From assembly GCF_000422325.1 (NCBI RefSeq), contig NZ_AULO01000012.1, forward strand, positions 107,149-171,148: 64,000 nt of DNA, given 5' to 3'. The stretch's first letter is position 1. Every line of letters starts with the position of its first letter. Made by a program: the position numbers and the translations under genes. The notes beneath the pieces were generated by a model. The model saw only the letters and a program-made list of their open reading frames with translations, was not told the origin of the DNA and did not search any database. The DNA is from Marinospirillum minutulum DSM 6287. Lineage in GTDB: Bacteria; Pseudomonadota; Gammaproteobacteria; Pseudomonadales; Halomonadaceae. Below are positions 45,592 to 53,586 of this stretch, in pieces.

Positions 45592-46953
45592 TTAAATTGC
45601 TCGACCAAAAACTGTATTACTTTGGTCGAGCTTTCTTAGTTGTATCAACCACTCAAAACCAAAACACAAGGGTGAAACCTGTCTAGCATCCATATAGCCA
45701 CGCATGTGCGGGTAATCAGCAAAGCTAAACTTGGTATTTCTCCGATGAATTAAGCTTTTAAATTCAACCAGCTTACTGTTTAACCAATTTAAACCAGTAT
45801 CGTATAAAACTTGATCATCCTTATCTATCCACTCGTTGATTAGCTCACTAATGGTATAAATACATTCTTCCAGTAAGCTTAGCTGTGAAAAAACTTCCTT
45901 TTCGTTTTCTTTATCCCACTTGGTTGATGAGCATAATGCATCAAGTGCTGTATAAGCCCAATCAGAGTTGGCGATAGGGTCATCCGTGTTTTGAAGATTA
46001 TATAAACGTGAAAGCAAGGAGTTATCGGTTAGCACATAAGGATCTATTTCAGGGGCAACGGTGTTAAATAGGTCAATAAAAGTGTAGGCCTTATCAATCA
46101 AACGCTTGGACTCATAACTCACCTTTAAGGCTTCTTCGCGTAAGGCAAAGGTGCTTCTAAAGTCTAGCTTGTCTAACTGAGCCAAACGTAATACTTCAGG
46201 GTCTGCAATAGCAACTAGTAAAGATACTAAGCTTTCTTCTTCACAAGATTCTTCGCTCCCAGGCCAACTTATGCAAAACCCAATGGAACGCCCAACCACC
46301 CGCAGCGTTTCTAAAGCAGATTCACGCGCTTTTTTATTACTAAAAATAACACGTAATGCAGCATAGTGACCTGCTGGAATTAAGTAATCAGCTTCGCTAT
46401 GGGTCGTCATAAAACGATATTTAGGATTACAGTGATTGGCAAGCAACTGAATTAAGTCATGCTTTTGGCTACGAATGGCTCTGGATATCAGTGTATTGCC
46501 ATCAGGTGCCTCAATAGTTAAATCATTCGCTCGATACAGCCAGCTGTCAAAGTTATCAACTTTTCTGGCATAAGCTAGCTCAATTGCTGAGTAATAAGAG
46601 TAATCGCCTACATTAGCTAAGTCAGCATTGTCATAGTCAATGCAATTTGAAGTTAAAATATCAACACTACAGCCAGCATCAAATAACTTTTGGGCACAAT
46701 TAAGGTGATTGTTGAGCAAGGCTTCAGTTAAAGCGTTACCTGTTTTTAGCAGGTTGCCCATATTGTCTTGTACTTCAAACTCATGGTTAATTTGTTGTGG
46801 TGATACAAGCTTAAGTAACCAAGTTAGGGTTTCTGTATCACCTAAAGCTGCGGCAGCTGTTAGCGGTGTGTAATCACCATAGCTGTCAATAGTTGTGGCT
46901 TCTTGAATAGCTTCAGGTAACCTATCCCAAACGTCATCCCAAACACTTATCAT
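45592..46953 (-). CDS. Ankyrin-repeat-like protein
   Basis: A 453-residue protein with degenerate ankyrin-type repeats in its first ~210 residues (DYTPLTAAAALGDTETLTWLL, ALTEALLNNHLNCAQKLFDAG, and DGNTLISRAIRSQKHDLIQLL). A helical C-terminal half has no recognised domain. It has no signal peptide. Such proteins mediate protein contacts. It is transcribed toward the membrane-GAF pair from the opposite strand, between that pair and the integrase module. A defence or anti-defence role is possible, but nothing in the sequence proves it. Confidence 0.7.
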   Translation of the reverse strand: MISVWDDVWDRLPEAIQEATTIDSYGDYTPLTAAAALGDTETLTWLLKLVSPQQINHEFEVQDNMGNLLKTGNALTEALLNNHLNCAQKLFDAGCSVDILTSNCIDYDNADLANVGDYSYYSAIELAYARKVDNFDSWLYRANDLTIEAPDGNTLISRAIRSQKHDLIQLLANHCNPKYRFMTTHSEADYLIPAGHYAALRVIFSNKKARESALETLRVVGRSIGFCISWPGSEESCEEESLVSLLVAIADPEVLRLAQLDKLDFRSTFALREEALKVSYESKRLIDKAYTFIDLFNTVAPEIDPYVLTDNSLLSRLYNLQNTDDPIANSDWAYTALDALCSSTKWDKENEKEVFSQLSLLEECIYTISELINEWIDKDDQVLYDTGLNWLNSKLVEFKSLIHRRNTKFSFADYPHMRGYMDARQVSPLCFGFEWLIQLRKLDQSNTVFGRAI

Positions 46954-47124
46954 GGTTTCCTTCCTTTAATTAATTGTAACTAAATAAATTCATTATAAAT
47001 AGAATAATATCATAAGTCAGTGTGCAAATTATTTTAATAGTAGAGGCAATACAAACGAAGAAAATCAGTTATCTGGCTTTCTTCGTTTATGCTGTAATTG
47101 GTAACCTGTCCTGTAGGTGTGCCA

Positions 47125-47385
47125 CTATCCAAAAGCTTCACTAGGCAGCAGGCTTTCAAATGCCTTACGCAACTCGCCTAGAGTTTTGTAACGTTTAGGT
47201 AGCACAATCATCTGTGAATGAACCCATAAGCGTGTCGCTTCGTGGTTTTGATAAGTAGGACGAACACCTAAATATTTCGATAAGCCGTAGCCTAACTGGA
47301 TGTTGTAGTAATTAATTAGCCAGTCAGCAATGCCAGTGGCTTTGTCTAAAGCGTGTACACGATGTAGGTAGCTGTATTCCATCAT
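47125..47385 (-). CDS. Small hypothetical protein after the integrase gene
   Basis: An 86-residue protein with AGGAG before its ATG, starting 15 bp after the integrase stop. It is rich in aromatic and basic residues (YLHRVHALDKATGIADWLI, VLPKRYKTLGELRKAF). It is not recognised. Small genes in this position often belong to the element's transfer or regulatory module. Confidence 0.5.
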   Translation of the reverse strand: MMEYSYLHRVHALDKATGIADWLINYYNIQLGYGLSKYLGVRPTYQNHEATRLWVHSQMIVLPKRYKTLGELRKAFESLLPSEAFG

Positions 47386-47399
47386 TGTTTTTTCTCCTA

Positions 47400-48608
47400 T
47401 TAAAACTCAGATGAAGTTTGTTGTTGTATTAGGCGATCAAAAGCTGAGCCGTCTTGCCGAGTAGCATTGGGGATGTAGCGTGAATAAACGTTGAATAACA
47501 TTTCTGTTGATGAGTGGCCGAGTAGTCGTGCAACCCACTCAGGGTTCTCGCCAGAGGCAAGCAATAGTGTTGCTGCTGTATGGCGTGTTTGGTAAGGGCG
47601 ACGCTTAGTTAAACCTAAATAGCTAAGTAGTGGATACCAAACGCGCTTAGTCACATTATTATGCTCTAACGGTTTACCCTCTGTATTACAGAAGACGTAT
47701 TTACTTACTTTTCCTGTATTTTTCTTTTGCTGTTTTAAGGCATCAAACACCGGCCCAAGCATTGGAATCTCCCGTTGCGAACCATTGGTCTTGGTATACT
47801 CAGTTTCACCGGCAATTAAAGTTTCCCTTACAAGAATTTGCTTACGTTCAAAATCAATAAACTTCCATTGCAAGCCATCTATCTCACCCGTTCGCATCCC
47901 AGTAAAAAATCGCAGAATATAATAGTTTTTATAGTCTAATCTAACCGTTTCGATTATTTTATTTACTTCAGCCAGTGAGAAAGGCTCAATATGTGCTTTC
48001 TGTAGCTTCAAGGGTTTGATGTTGCGGTAAGGGTTTTCAAAACCAAAGCGATCTGAAGCTTCAACCATGATTAGCTTTACTAACCCCATACGTGTATTCA
48101 ACGTCTTAGGTGAAATAGTGCTATTCCCGCCTCTGCCGGGTATCTTTGCTTGCTCTGTACGAAAGTTAAGTAAATCTGTTTTGTTAATGGTGTGAAGCTG
48201 CTTAGCGCCAAATGCTGGGATAAGCGCACTATCGAGTAAGCTGCGTACATTGCGAATGTGTGAGTTACGCCATTCGATGTTTCGTTCAGCAAACCACTGT
48301 TCAGCAAAAGCCTTAAAAGTAGGTGTTGCATTGTTTTTTTGTGGCTCTACTTTAATAGCAGCTGGTTGGTTAGACTCCTCTTCAGTAGCAGGATTAAATT
48401 TCTTTAAATTAATACTGTTAGGAAAGTATTCTTCGTAGCTAAATGTATTTAGGAGCATTTCTGCTTCCATCTTCTCTAGTAGTGCTTCTAGCCTTTTACG
48501 ATTCTGAACAGTATTCCTAAGCATTGTTTGCTCGCGGCAACGAACACCTTGGCAATAAAAATCAATAAAAAGATTATTAGATTCTTTTCTAACGCGAACT
48601 TTACCCAT
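47400..48608 (-). CDS. int: Tyrosine-type site-specific integrase of the island
   Basis: A phage-type integrase of 402 residues. The N-terminal arm-binding domain (about 1-60, with VRVRKESNNLFIDFYCQG) suits the tandem 11-bp repeats at 49260. A SAM-like core-binding domain occupies about 95-200. The catalytic domain has Arg in GMRTGEIDGLQW, HxxR in TRHTAATLLL, His in LLGHSSTEM, and Tyr in VYSRYIP, so it should be active. It overlaps the excisionase-like gene by 8 bp. It would integrate and excise the element at the initiator tRNA gene. Confidence 0.93.
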   Translation of the reverse strand: MGKVRVRKESNNLFIDFYCQGVRCREQTMLRNTVQNRKRLEALLEKMEAEMLLNTFSYEEYFPNSINLKKFNPATEEESNQPAAIKVEPQKNNATPTFKAFAEQWFAERNIEWRNSHIRNVRSLLDSALIPAFGAKQLHTINKTDLLNFRTEQAKIPGRGGNSTISPKTLNTRMGLVKLIMVEASDRFGFENPYRNIKPLKLQKAHIEPFSLAEVNKIIETVRLDYKNYYILRFFTGMRTGEIDGLQWKFIDFERKQILVRETLIAGETEYTKTNGSQREIPMLGPVFDALKQQKKNTGKVSKYVFCNTEGKPLEHNNVTKRVWYPLLSYLGLTKRRPYQTRHTAATLLLASGENPEWVARLLGHSSTEMLFNVYSRYIPNATRQDGSAFDRLIQQQTSSEF

Positions 48609-48834
48609 GGATTACACCTCCGCCTGCCATAGGAATACTCAAAGCATGTTTAGAGGCGGTTACCATATCTTTTTCAATAGACTCCCATAAAAATAGAATC
48701 TTACGACCGCCAAAAGGGCGGATATAATGCTTCCCTTCAAATAGAACGCTATCCTTTAATGAGTTGCGGATAGTTTTTGCATCATATTTGATGCGTGCAG
48801 CCAACTCTTCTGTTGTCAGGTAAGTGGTTTTCAT
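48601..48834 (-). CDS. xis: Excisionase-like small DNA-binding protein
   Basis: A 77-residue protein with a winged-helix/MerR-like fold typical of recombination directionality factors: YLTTEELAARIKYDAKTIRNS followed by HYIRPFGGRKILFLWESIE. It is translated just ahead of the integrase with an 8-bp overlap, so the two are coupled. It should favour excision of the island. Confidence 0.8.
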   Translation of the reverse strand: MKTTYLTTEELAARIKYDAKTIRNSLKDSVLFEGKHYIRPFGGRKILFLWESIEKDMVTASKHALSIPMAGGGVIHG

Positions 48835-48871
48835 GAGAGTATCCCCTACGCGGTATCTACACCTATCGAAT

Positions 48872-48887
48872 GCTACTTATAAGTAGC
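48872..48887. promoter_or_regulatory. Palindromic operator candidate between xis and the Cro/C1-type gene
   Basis: GCTACTTATAAGTAGC is a perfect 16-bp palindrome midway between the divergent genes. Its TTATAA centre could be part of the xis/int -10 region, so binding of the divergent regulator would shut off integrase expression. Confidence 0.5.
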
Positions 48888-48985
48888 GACTGATACTAAT
48901 ATAGGTCAATTTTAGATTAATGCAAGCATTATTTGATAGTTGTTAGTTGTTTTTGATACTTGTAATTATCCTTTGAGGAGGGAAC

Positions 48986-49213
48986 ATGTTGCGCTTTCAC
49001 TTGAAGAGGCTTATTGCTGATAAGGAATTTGCTGATAAAAGAAGGATAACTGTGGCAGAGATTGCTGAAGCTACGGGAGTTAACCGAATGACACTTTCTA
49101 GAATTATTAATCATCCAGGTCATAATACTGGTACAGATAATCTAGATAAACTTTGCACTTACTTTGGCTGTGAGATTGAAGATTTAGTGACGCATATAAA
49201 AGAAGAAGACTAG
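48986..49213 (+). CDS. Cro/C1-type (XRE) regulator
   Basis: A 75-residue helix-turn-helix protein (VAEIAEATGVNRMTLSRIIN, then LDKLCTYFGCEIEDLV), with GGAGGG upstream of its ATG. It is divergent from xis-int. It probably represses the integrase module and keeps the island quiescent. Confidence 0.85.
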   Translation: MLRFHLKRLIADKEFADKRRITVAEIAEATGVNRMTLSRIINHPGHNTGTDNLDKLCTYFGCEIEDLVTHIKEED

Positions 49214-49259
49214 CCCGAAGGTCGTTTCTGATTTTTTTAAAAAATTGAAATGGTAATAC

Positions 49260-49290
49260 TGGGCACATTTTGGGCACATTTTGGGCACAT
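49260..49290. repeat. Three tandem 11-bp integrase arm-type repeats
   Basis: Units starting at 49260, 49271 and 49282 share the core TGGGCACA with TTT spacing. They lie between the integrase module and the tRNA attachment site, where arm sites of tyrosine integrases are expected. The rest of 49214-49542 holds nothing else I recognise. Confidence 0.65.
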
Positions 49291-49542
49291 GAGGTATTTT
49301 GGCAAGAAAATGCCACTTTTGGATGCACAGTTATTTGCCCAGATTTAAATTAAATGGTTGTTTATTTTTGGATAGACTCATCAGGATCTTAAAGCAGCAA
49401 AAAATAGCTTTAAGGTCATTGTTGGTAGGTAAGGAGTTTTGAAAGCCTATAAGGTTGATTCTTAAAGGCTTTTAAGAAGGTTTGCTACAAGGTGAGAAAG
49501 TTAGTGACCTTAAGGCAAGGTTTGAAAAACTGAATTTTAGGC

Positions 49543-49570
49543 ATAAAAAAAAGGCAGAACAATAAATGTT

Positions 49571-49577
<7 letters not shown>
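49543..49577 (-). terminator. tRNA-fMet terminator (island-supplied copy)
   Basis: A perfect 11-bp stem (49551-49561 with 49567-49577) with a 5-nt loop is followed on the minus strand by eight T. It differs in sequence from the displaced terminator at 3445-3484 but serves the same gene end. Confidence 0.85.
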
Positions 49578-49663
<86 letters not shown>

Positions 49664-49676
49664 TCAAAGTTTGCAC

Positions 49677-49704
49677 AGTATAGCGTGTTTTTTTAAGCTG
49701 TCAA
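49677..49704 (-). promoter_or_regulatory. Promoter of tRNA-fMet
   Basis: On the minus strand TTGACA (49699-49704) is followed 16 bp later by TATACT (49677-49682), a near-consensus sigma-70 promoter ending about 14 bp before the tRNA. Confidence 0.85.
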
Positions 49705-49905
49705 CCTAATACTAAAGAATGTTGGCTTAAGTGAACTAACAGTGTAACTTAATAGGTGCAGAAGAATGAATATAACAAAAATAAGATGTTGTTTATTTTG
49801 CGGGTTTGAGCAGGTCTAAAAATAATTATCCTGTTTTATTTAGTGTTTCAGGCGCTAAGTTTAGAAATTTGTTTCTAACCTAGTGTTAAACAGAGGGAGT
49901 TTGCT

Positions 49906-50643
49906 ATGCAAAAACGTGTGGCCTGGGTTACAGGTGGTACGGGCGGCATTGGTGCCGAAATTTGTCGTTCTTTAGCTAAAGCTGGTTATCAGGTGGTAGC
50001 TGGTTATTCTAATGAAGAAAAAGCTAAAGCTTGGCAAGAAGAACAAAAAGCAGCAGGTTTTGATATAGCGATTAGCTATGCTGATGTGGGTGATTTTGAT
50101 TCAGTTCAAAAAAGCCATGCAGAAATAACTCAGCAGTTTGGTGTGGTTTCTGTTTTAGTCAATAATGCAGGCATTACGCGTGATGCAACCATGAAGCGTA
50201 TGGAAGCTAGTCAATGGCGTGATGTTATTTCCACTAACCTAGATAGCGTGTTTAATACGTCTAAAGCTTGCTTTGACGCTATGTTAACGCAAGGGTACGG
50301 GCGCATTATTAACATCTCTTCTATTAACGCTGAGAAGGGTCAGTTTGGTCAGGCTAACTACTCTGCTGCTAAAGCAGGTATTCATGGCTTTACTAAAGCT
50401 GTAGCGCAAGAAGGTGCACGTAAGGGTGTGACGGTGAATACTATTTCGCCTGGTTACGTTGCTACCGATATGATTATGAAGATTGAAGAAAAAATTCGTG
50501 AAGGCATACGTGCGCAAATTCCAGTTGGCCGTTTTGGTGAGCCAGAAGATATTGCACGCATTGTGGTTTTCTTAGCGGATGAAGCTTCAAGCTTTATTAC
50601 TGGTGCGAACATTTCTGCCAATGGTGGTCAGTTCATGCACTAG
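49906..50643 (+). CDS. phaB: Acetoacetyl-CoA reductase
   Basis: An NADPH-dependent SDR of 245 residues that reduces acetoacetyl-CoA to (R)-3-hydroxybutyryl-CoA for polyhydroxybutyrate. PhaB-type segments are VTGGTGGIGAEICRSLA, NNAGITRDATMKRM, INISSINAEKGQFGQ with YSAAKAG, and TISPGYVATDM. A strong GAGGG precedes the start. No phaA or phaC is in the window, which is common for this gene in marine gammaproteobacteria. A terminator follows. Confidence 0.92.
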   Translation: MQKRVAWVTGGTGGIGAEICRSLAKAGYQVVAGYSNEEKAKAWQEEQKAAGFDIAISYADVGDFDSVQKSHAEITQQFGVVSVLVNNAGITRDATMKRMEASQWRDVISTNLDSVFNTSKACFDAMLTQGYGRIINISSINAEKGQFGQANYSAAKAGIHGFTKAVAQEGARKGVTVNTISPGYVATDMIMKIEEKIREGIRAQIPVGRFGEPEDIARIVVFLADEASSFITGANISANGGQFMH

Positions 50644-50664
50644 GTTTTGCTTAAGTGTGAAACA

Positions 50665-50695
50665 AAAAAACCCAGATTTTTATCTGGGTTTTTTA
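50665..50695 (+). terminator. Rho-independent terminator after phaB
   Basis: An 8-bp stem (50669-50676 with 50683-50690) is flanked by A and T runs. It should work in both directions and also close the DUF349 gene coming from the right. Confidence 0.9.
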
Positions 50696-50722
50696 TTGCC
50701 TGCTTATTACATAACTTAAGTT

Positions 50723-53404
50723 TTATGTAGGGTTTTGGTAGGCATGAATGGCTGCCATTAAGCGTGGGCTAAGTTGGCTGGTTTTACTGCCACCCATAGC
50801 TTGCCAGGCTTCTAATAGTTGCTGAATTTCTTGCTGGGTGCTTTCTTCTGTTGGCGCACCTAAACCTGAATTCATGCGTTCTATTTGTAGTTTAAGGCGT
50901 AGTTGCTGGTCTTCTGGCTGTACTGCTACACCTGCTAGGAGTTCTAGCTCAACAACTAGGCGTTTAGCTGCTTTAGTGTCTTGTGGCTCGCCTTCAGCAG
51001 GTAGGGCTTCTAATAGTTTATTTAACTGCTGGGTTAAACCCTTGCGTGCTTGTTGTTGCTCTAGTCGTTCTAGCTGCTCGGCTAAATTTTCAAGCTCTGC
51101 CTGCCAGTTTTGTTGTTCCTTTTTAGGAATATTACGTAGGCTAGCTGCTTGTTTAAGAAGCTTGGCTGCGAGTTGTTCTTCACCTGTAGCAAGGGCTTCT
51201 TTGGCTTCGGCTAGTTGTTGGCGAGCCAGTGCAAAGCGTTGTAAGCGTTCTTCTAGGCGATTTTTTCGTTGTTCATCACGCTGTTTAAAGAGTGCATCAC
51301 AGTGGGTGCGGAACTCTTTCCAAAGCTGGTGCTCTAGGCTGCCGGGTGCTGTACCTAGAGTGCGCCATTCTTGTTGAATTTGTTTGCTGGTTTCTGTTGC
51401 TGCTTGCAGGTCTTCACTGGTTAGTAGCTCTTTAGCCTTTTCAACAAGTTTCCGTTTGTTTTCTGCATGTTGCTGGCGCAGTTGGTAAAGCTGGTCACGT
51501 ATGGGCGCTATGGCTTGTTGGAAGCGATTTGCCAGTTGCTTACCTTCAGCACGATTTACTGGGTTGAATCTGTGCCACTCTTCGTGCACTTGGCTGAGTA
51601 GTTCATCTAGGGGTTGTTCTTCCATAGCTAAATGACCACCGCTAGCGGCTAGCTGTTCTAGTTCGCTACAAATTACGGCTTTTTGTTTTTGGTTGTATTC
51701 ACGCACTTCGTTTTGTGCTGCAAACCAAGCTTTGCAAGGTTCATAGGCTGTGTCGGCAGCCTGTTTGAATCTATCCCATAGTGGCTTATTGGCCGCCGCT
51801 GAACCGAGTTCACGCCATTCTTGCTGAAGTGCTTGAATTTTATCTGCCTTTACTTGGGGAAGCATGTCGTCGTCTGCGGCTAGGGCTTCCATTTGTTCAC
51901 AAAGGGCTTCGCGCTTGGGTGCTGCAACATAGCCTTGCCAGTCTCTTAGCTCTGCAATTTTAGCGGTTAAACTGCGATAAAAAGCGGCTAGGCGATGGCT
52001 GTTGGCTAGCTGGTCTACTTCGGTTTGTAGCTGTTGATGCAGCCTGATGGCTTCACGGCTTTGGCCTAGGTTAACTAGCTGTTCTAGCTGAATTAGGTTT
52101 TGTTCTAAGCGGTCTAGGTTAAGTTTTTTGGCTTGATGAACTGCTTGTCGTGCTGTTTTTTGCTGCTGGTTGTTGGCATTTAACAGCTGGTTAGCTTGCT
52201 GAATAAGCTCTGGAATAGCTAAGTCTTTATGCCAGTTAACGCCAGCAACTAGGCTGCTAAGTTGTTGTAGCTCTGCTTGGCTGGGTTGTTCACCAAGGGC
52301 TGCTAGCTGCTCTGCTAGCTGCGGCTGGGTTTCTTGCCAAGCCAGTGAACAGGCAATGAGCTCTTCTGCAAGCTGTAGCTGTTGATCAAAGTTTTTTTGA
52401 TCGTTTTTGCTGGGTGTGTAGTGGGTTAAAGTTTCTTGCCAAGCAGCAGCTAATTGGCTGGTTGAAGGTTGGTCTGCTTGTGCAGGCTGAGCAAGCAGTG
52501 CTTCTACTAGGTCTGCTAGCTGTTGCTGAAGCTGTTTTTGTTGCTGCTTAGCTTGCTGTTGTTGGGCTTCTTTGGCTTGGCGTTCTGCTTCTTTTGCCTG
52601 AAGCTTGGCTATAAAGTTGCTAGCCTCTTGGCTTAGTTGCTGAAACAGCGCGGTTAGTTCGGCATTTTCTGCAAGCGCTAGTTCTTGCCATTGGTTAGTG
52701 AGGTGTTCAAAGCGGGCTTCATAAAGCGCTTCATCACCCACTGAAACTAGCTTTTGCAGCTGTTCAACTAACTGCTGGCGCTGCATTGCTGCTTCTTCTT
52801 CAGCCTGTTGGGCTGCGCGGTAGGCATTTAACTTTTCTCTGGCTAGGCGGTGTACACGCTTATCGCCTTGAGCTTCTTTTATTAATTGCTCTAGGGCTAG
52901 CTCTGAAGTTATTTTTTCAGCCGCTGCTTGACGAACCTTGGCTAGGCTGTTGCTTAGGGCAAGGTTTAGCCAGTCTTCTTCTTTTGCTTCTAGCTTTTCT
53001 AACAGAGCAAGGCGTAGCGCTTGGGTTTCGCCCTGTTGAATGAGCTTGAACAAAAGTGATTGGTCGGTAATTTGCAGCGCCAGTGTTTGTCGCTCTTCAC
53101 TGTTAAGCTGGGTATCATTTAGCAGTAAAGATTCTAAATGCTGGCTAAGTACTTGGTTAAGTAAGCTGGTTGGCTGGCTTTGGTTGAGTAGTTCAACCAG
53201 CTTTTGTCGGTTAGGGAAGCGTACCAGTGCTTCTTTAAGCAGTTGTTGGTCTTCTTCCTGCTGTAACCAGTTAAGAAAAGTGCTCTGTTGTTGATCAACA
53301 CTGAGGTCGAGGCGATTTAACGCCAATAACCGGATACTAGGATTCCGGTGTTCCAGAGATGGTTTAAATAAAAACGGTGCAATTCTAATGAACAGCGCAT
53401 TCAT
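50723..53404 (-). CDS. DUF349-domain protein
   Basis: A large, mostly helical, Q/A/E-rich protein of 893 residues with several DUF349 repeats, recognisable by recurring motifs such as LQQEWRELGSA, KPLWDRFKQAAD and IQQEWRTLGTAPGS followed by LWKEFRTHCDALF. N-terminal HEAT-like helices (SIRLLALNRLD) precede the repeats. It is cytosolic with long coiled-coil stretches. The family is common in gammaproteobacteria, but its function is not established as far as I know. It is a single gene, convergent with phaB and divergent from the phosphoketolase-like gene. Confidence 0.85.
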   Translation of the reverse strand: MNALFIRIAPFLFKPSLEHRNPSIRLLALNRLDLSVDQQQSTFLNWLQQEEDQQLLKEALVRFPNRQKLVELLNQSQPTSLLNQVLSQHLESLLLNDTQLNSEERQTLALQITDQSLLFKLIQQGETQALRLALLEKLEAKEEDWLNLALSNSLAKVRQAAAEKITSELALEQLIKEAQGDKRVHRLAREKLNAYRAAQQAEEEAAMQRQQLVEQLQKLVSVGDEALYEARFEHLTNQWQELALAENAELTALFQQLSQEASNFIAKLQAKEAERQAKEAQQQQAKQQQKQLQQQLADLVEALLAQPAQADQPSTSQLAAAWQETLTHYTPSKNDQKNFDQQLQLAEELIACSLAWQETQPQLAEQLAALGEQPSQAELQQLSSLVAGVNWHKDLAIPELIQQANQLLNANNQQQKTARQAVHQAKKLNLDRLEQNLIQLEQLVNLGQSREAIRLHQQLQTEVDQLANSHRLAAFYRSLTAKIAELRDWQGYVAAPKREALCEQMEALAADDDMLPQVKADKIQALQQEWRELGSAAANKPLWDRFKQAADTAYEPCKAWFAAQNEVREYNQKQKAVICSELEQLAASGGHLAMEEQPLDELLSQVHEEWHRFNPVNRAEGKQLANRFQQAIAPIRDQLYQLRQQHAENKRKLVEKAKELLTSEDLQAATETSKQIQQEWRTLGTAPGSLEHQLWKEFRTHCDALFKQRDEQRKNRLEERLQRFALARQQLAEAKEALATGEEQLAAKLLKQAASLRNIPKKEQQNWQAELENLAEQLERLEQQQARKGLTQQLNKLLEALPAEGEPQDTKAAKRLVVELELLAGVAVQPEDQQLRLKLQIERMNSGLGAPTEESTQQEIQQLLEAWQAMGGSKTSQLSPRLMAAIHAYQNPT

Positions 53405-53586
53405 GGTTGTGGCGGCCCTTGCTACAAAAAAATGATATAAAACAACCAGTAGGTCTGGTGCAAAGCTGCGTCAGGAGGCTTAGACTAAACAAAACAAGCA
53501 CTACCCCAATCTTTGATAAGCCGCACATTCTAGCAGATGAAGTAGCGGGTAGCGCAGATTAAGTTGAAGTAAATTAAGGAGTTGTT

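Noticed and set aside
50838..53294. Several plus-strand frames over the DUF349 gene
   Set aside because: They are antisense shadows of a long, low-complexity Q/A/E-rich coding region.
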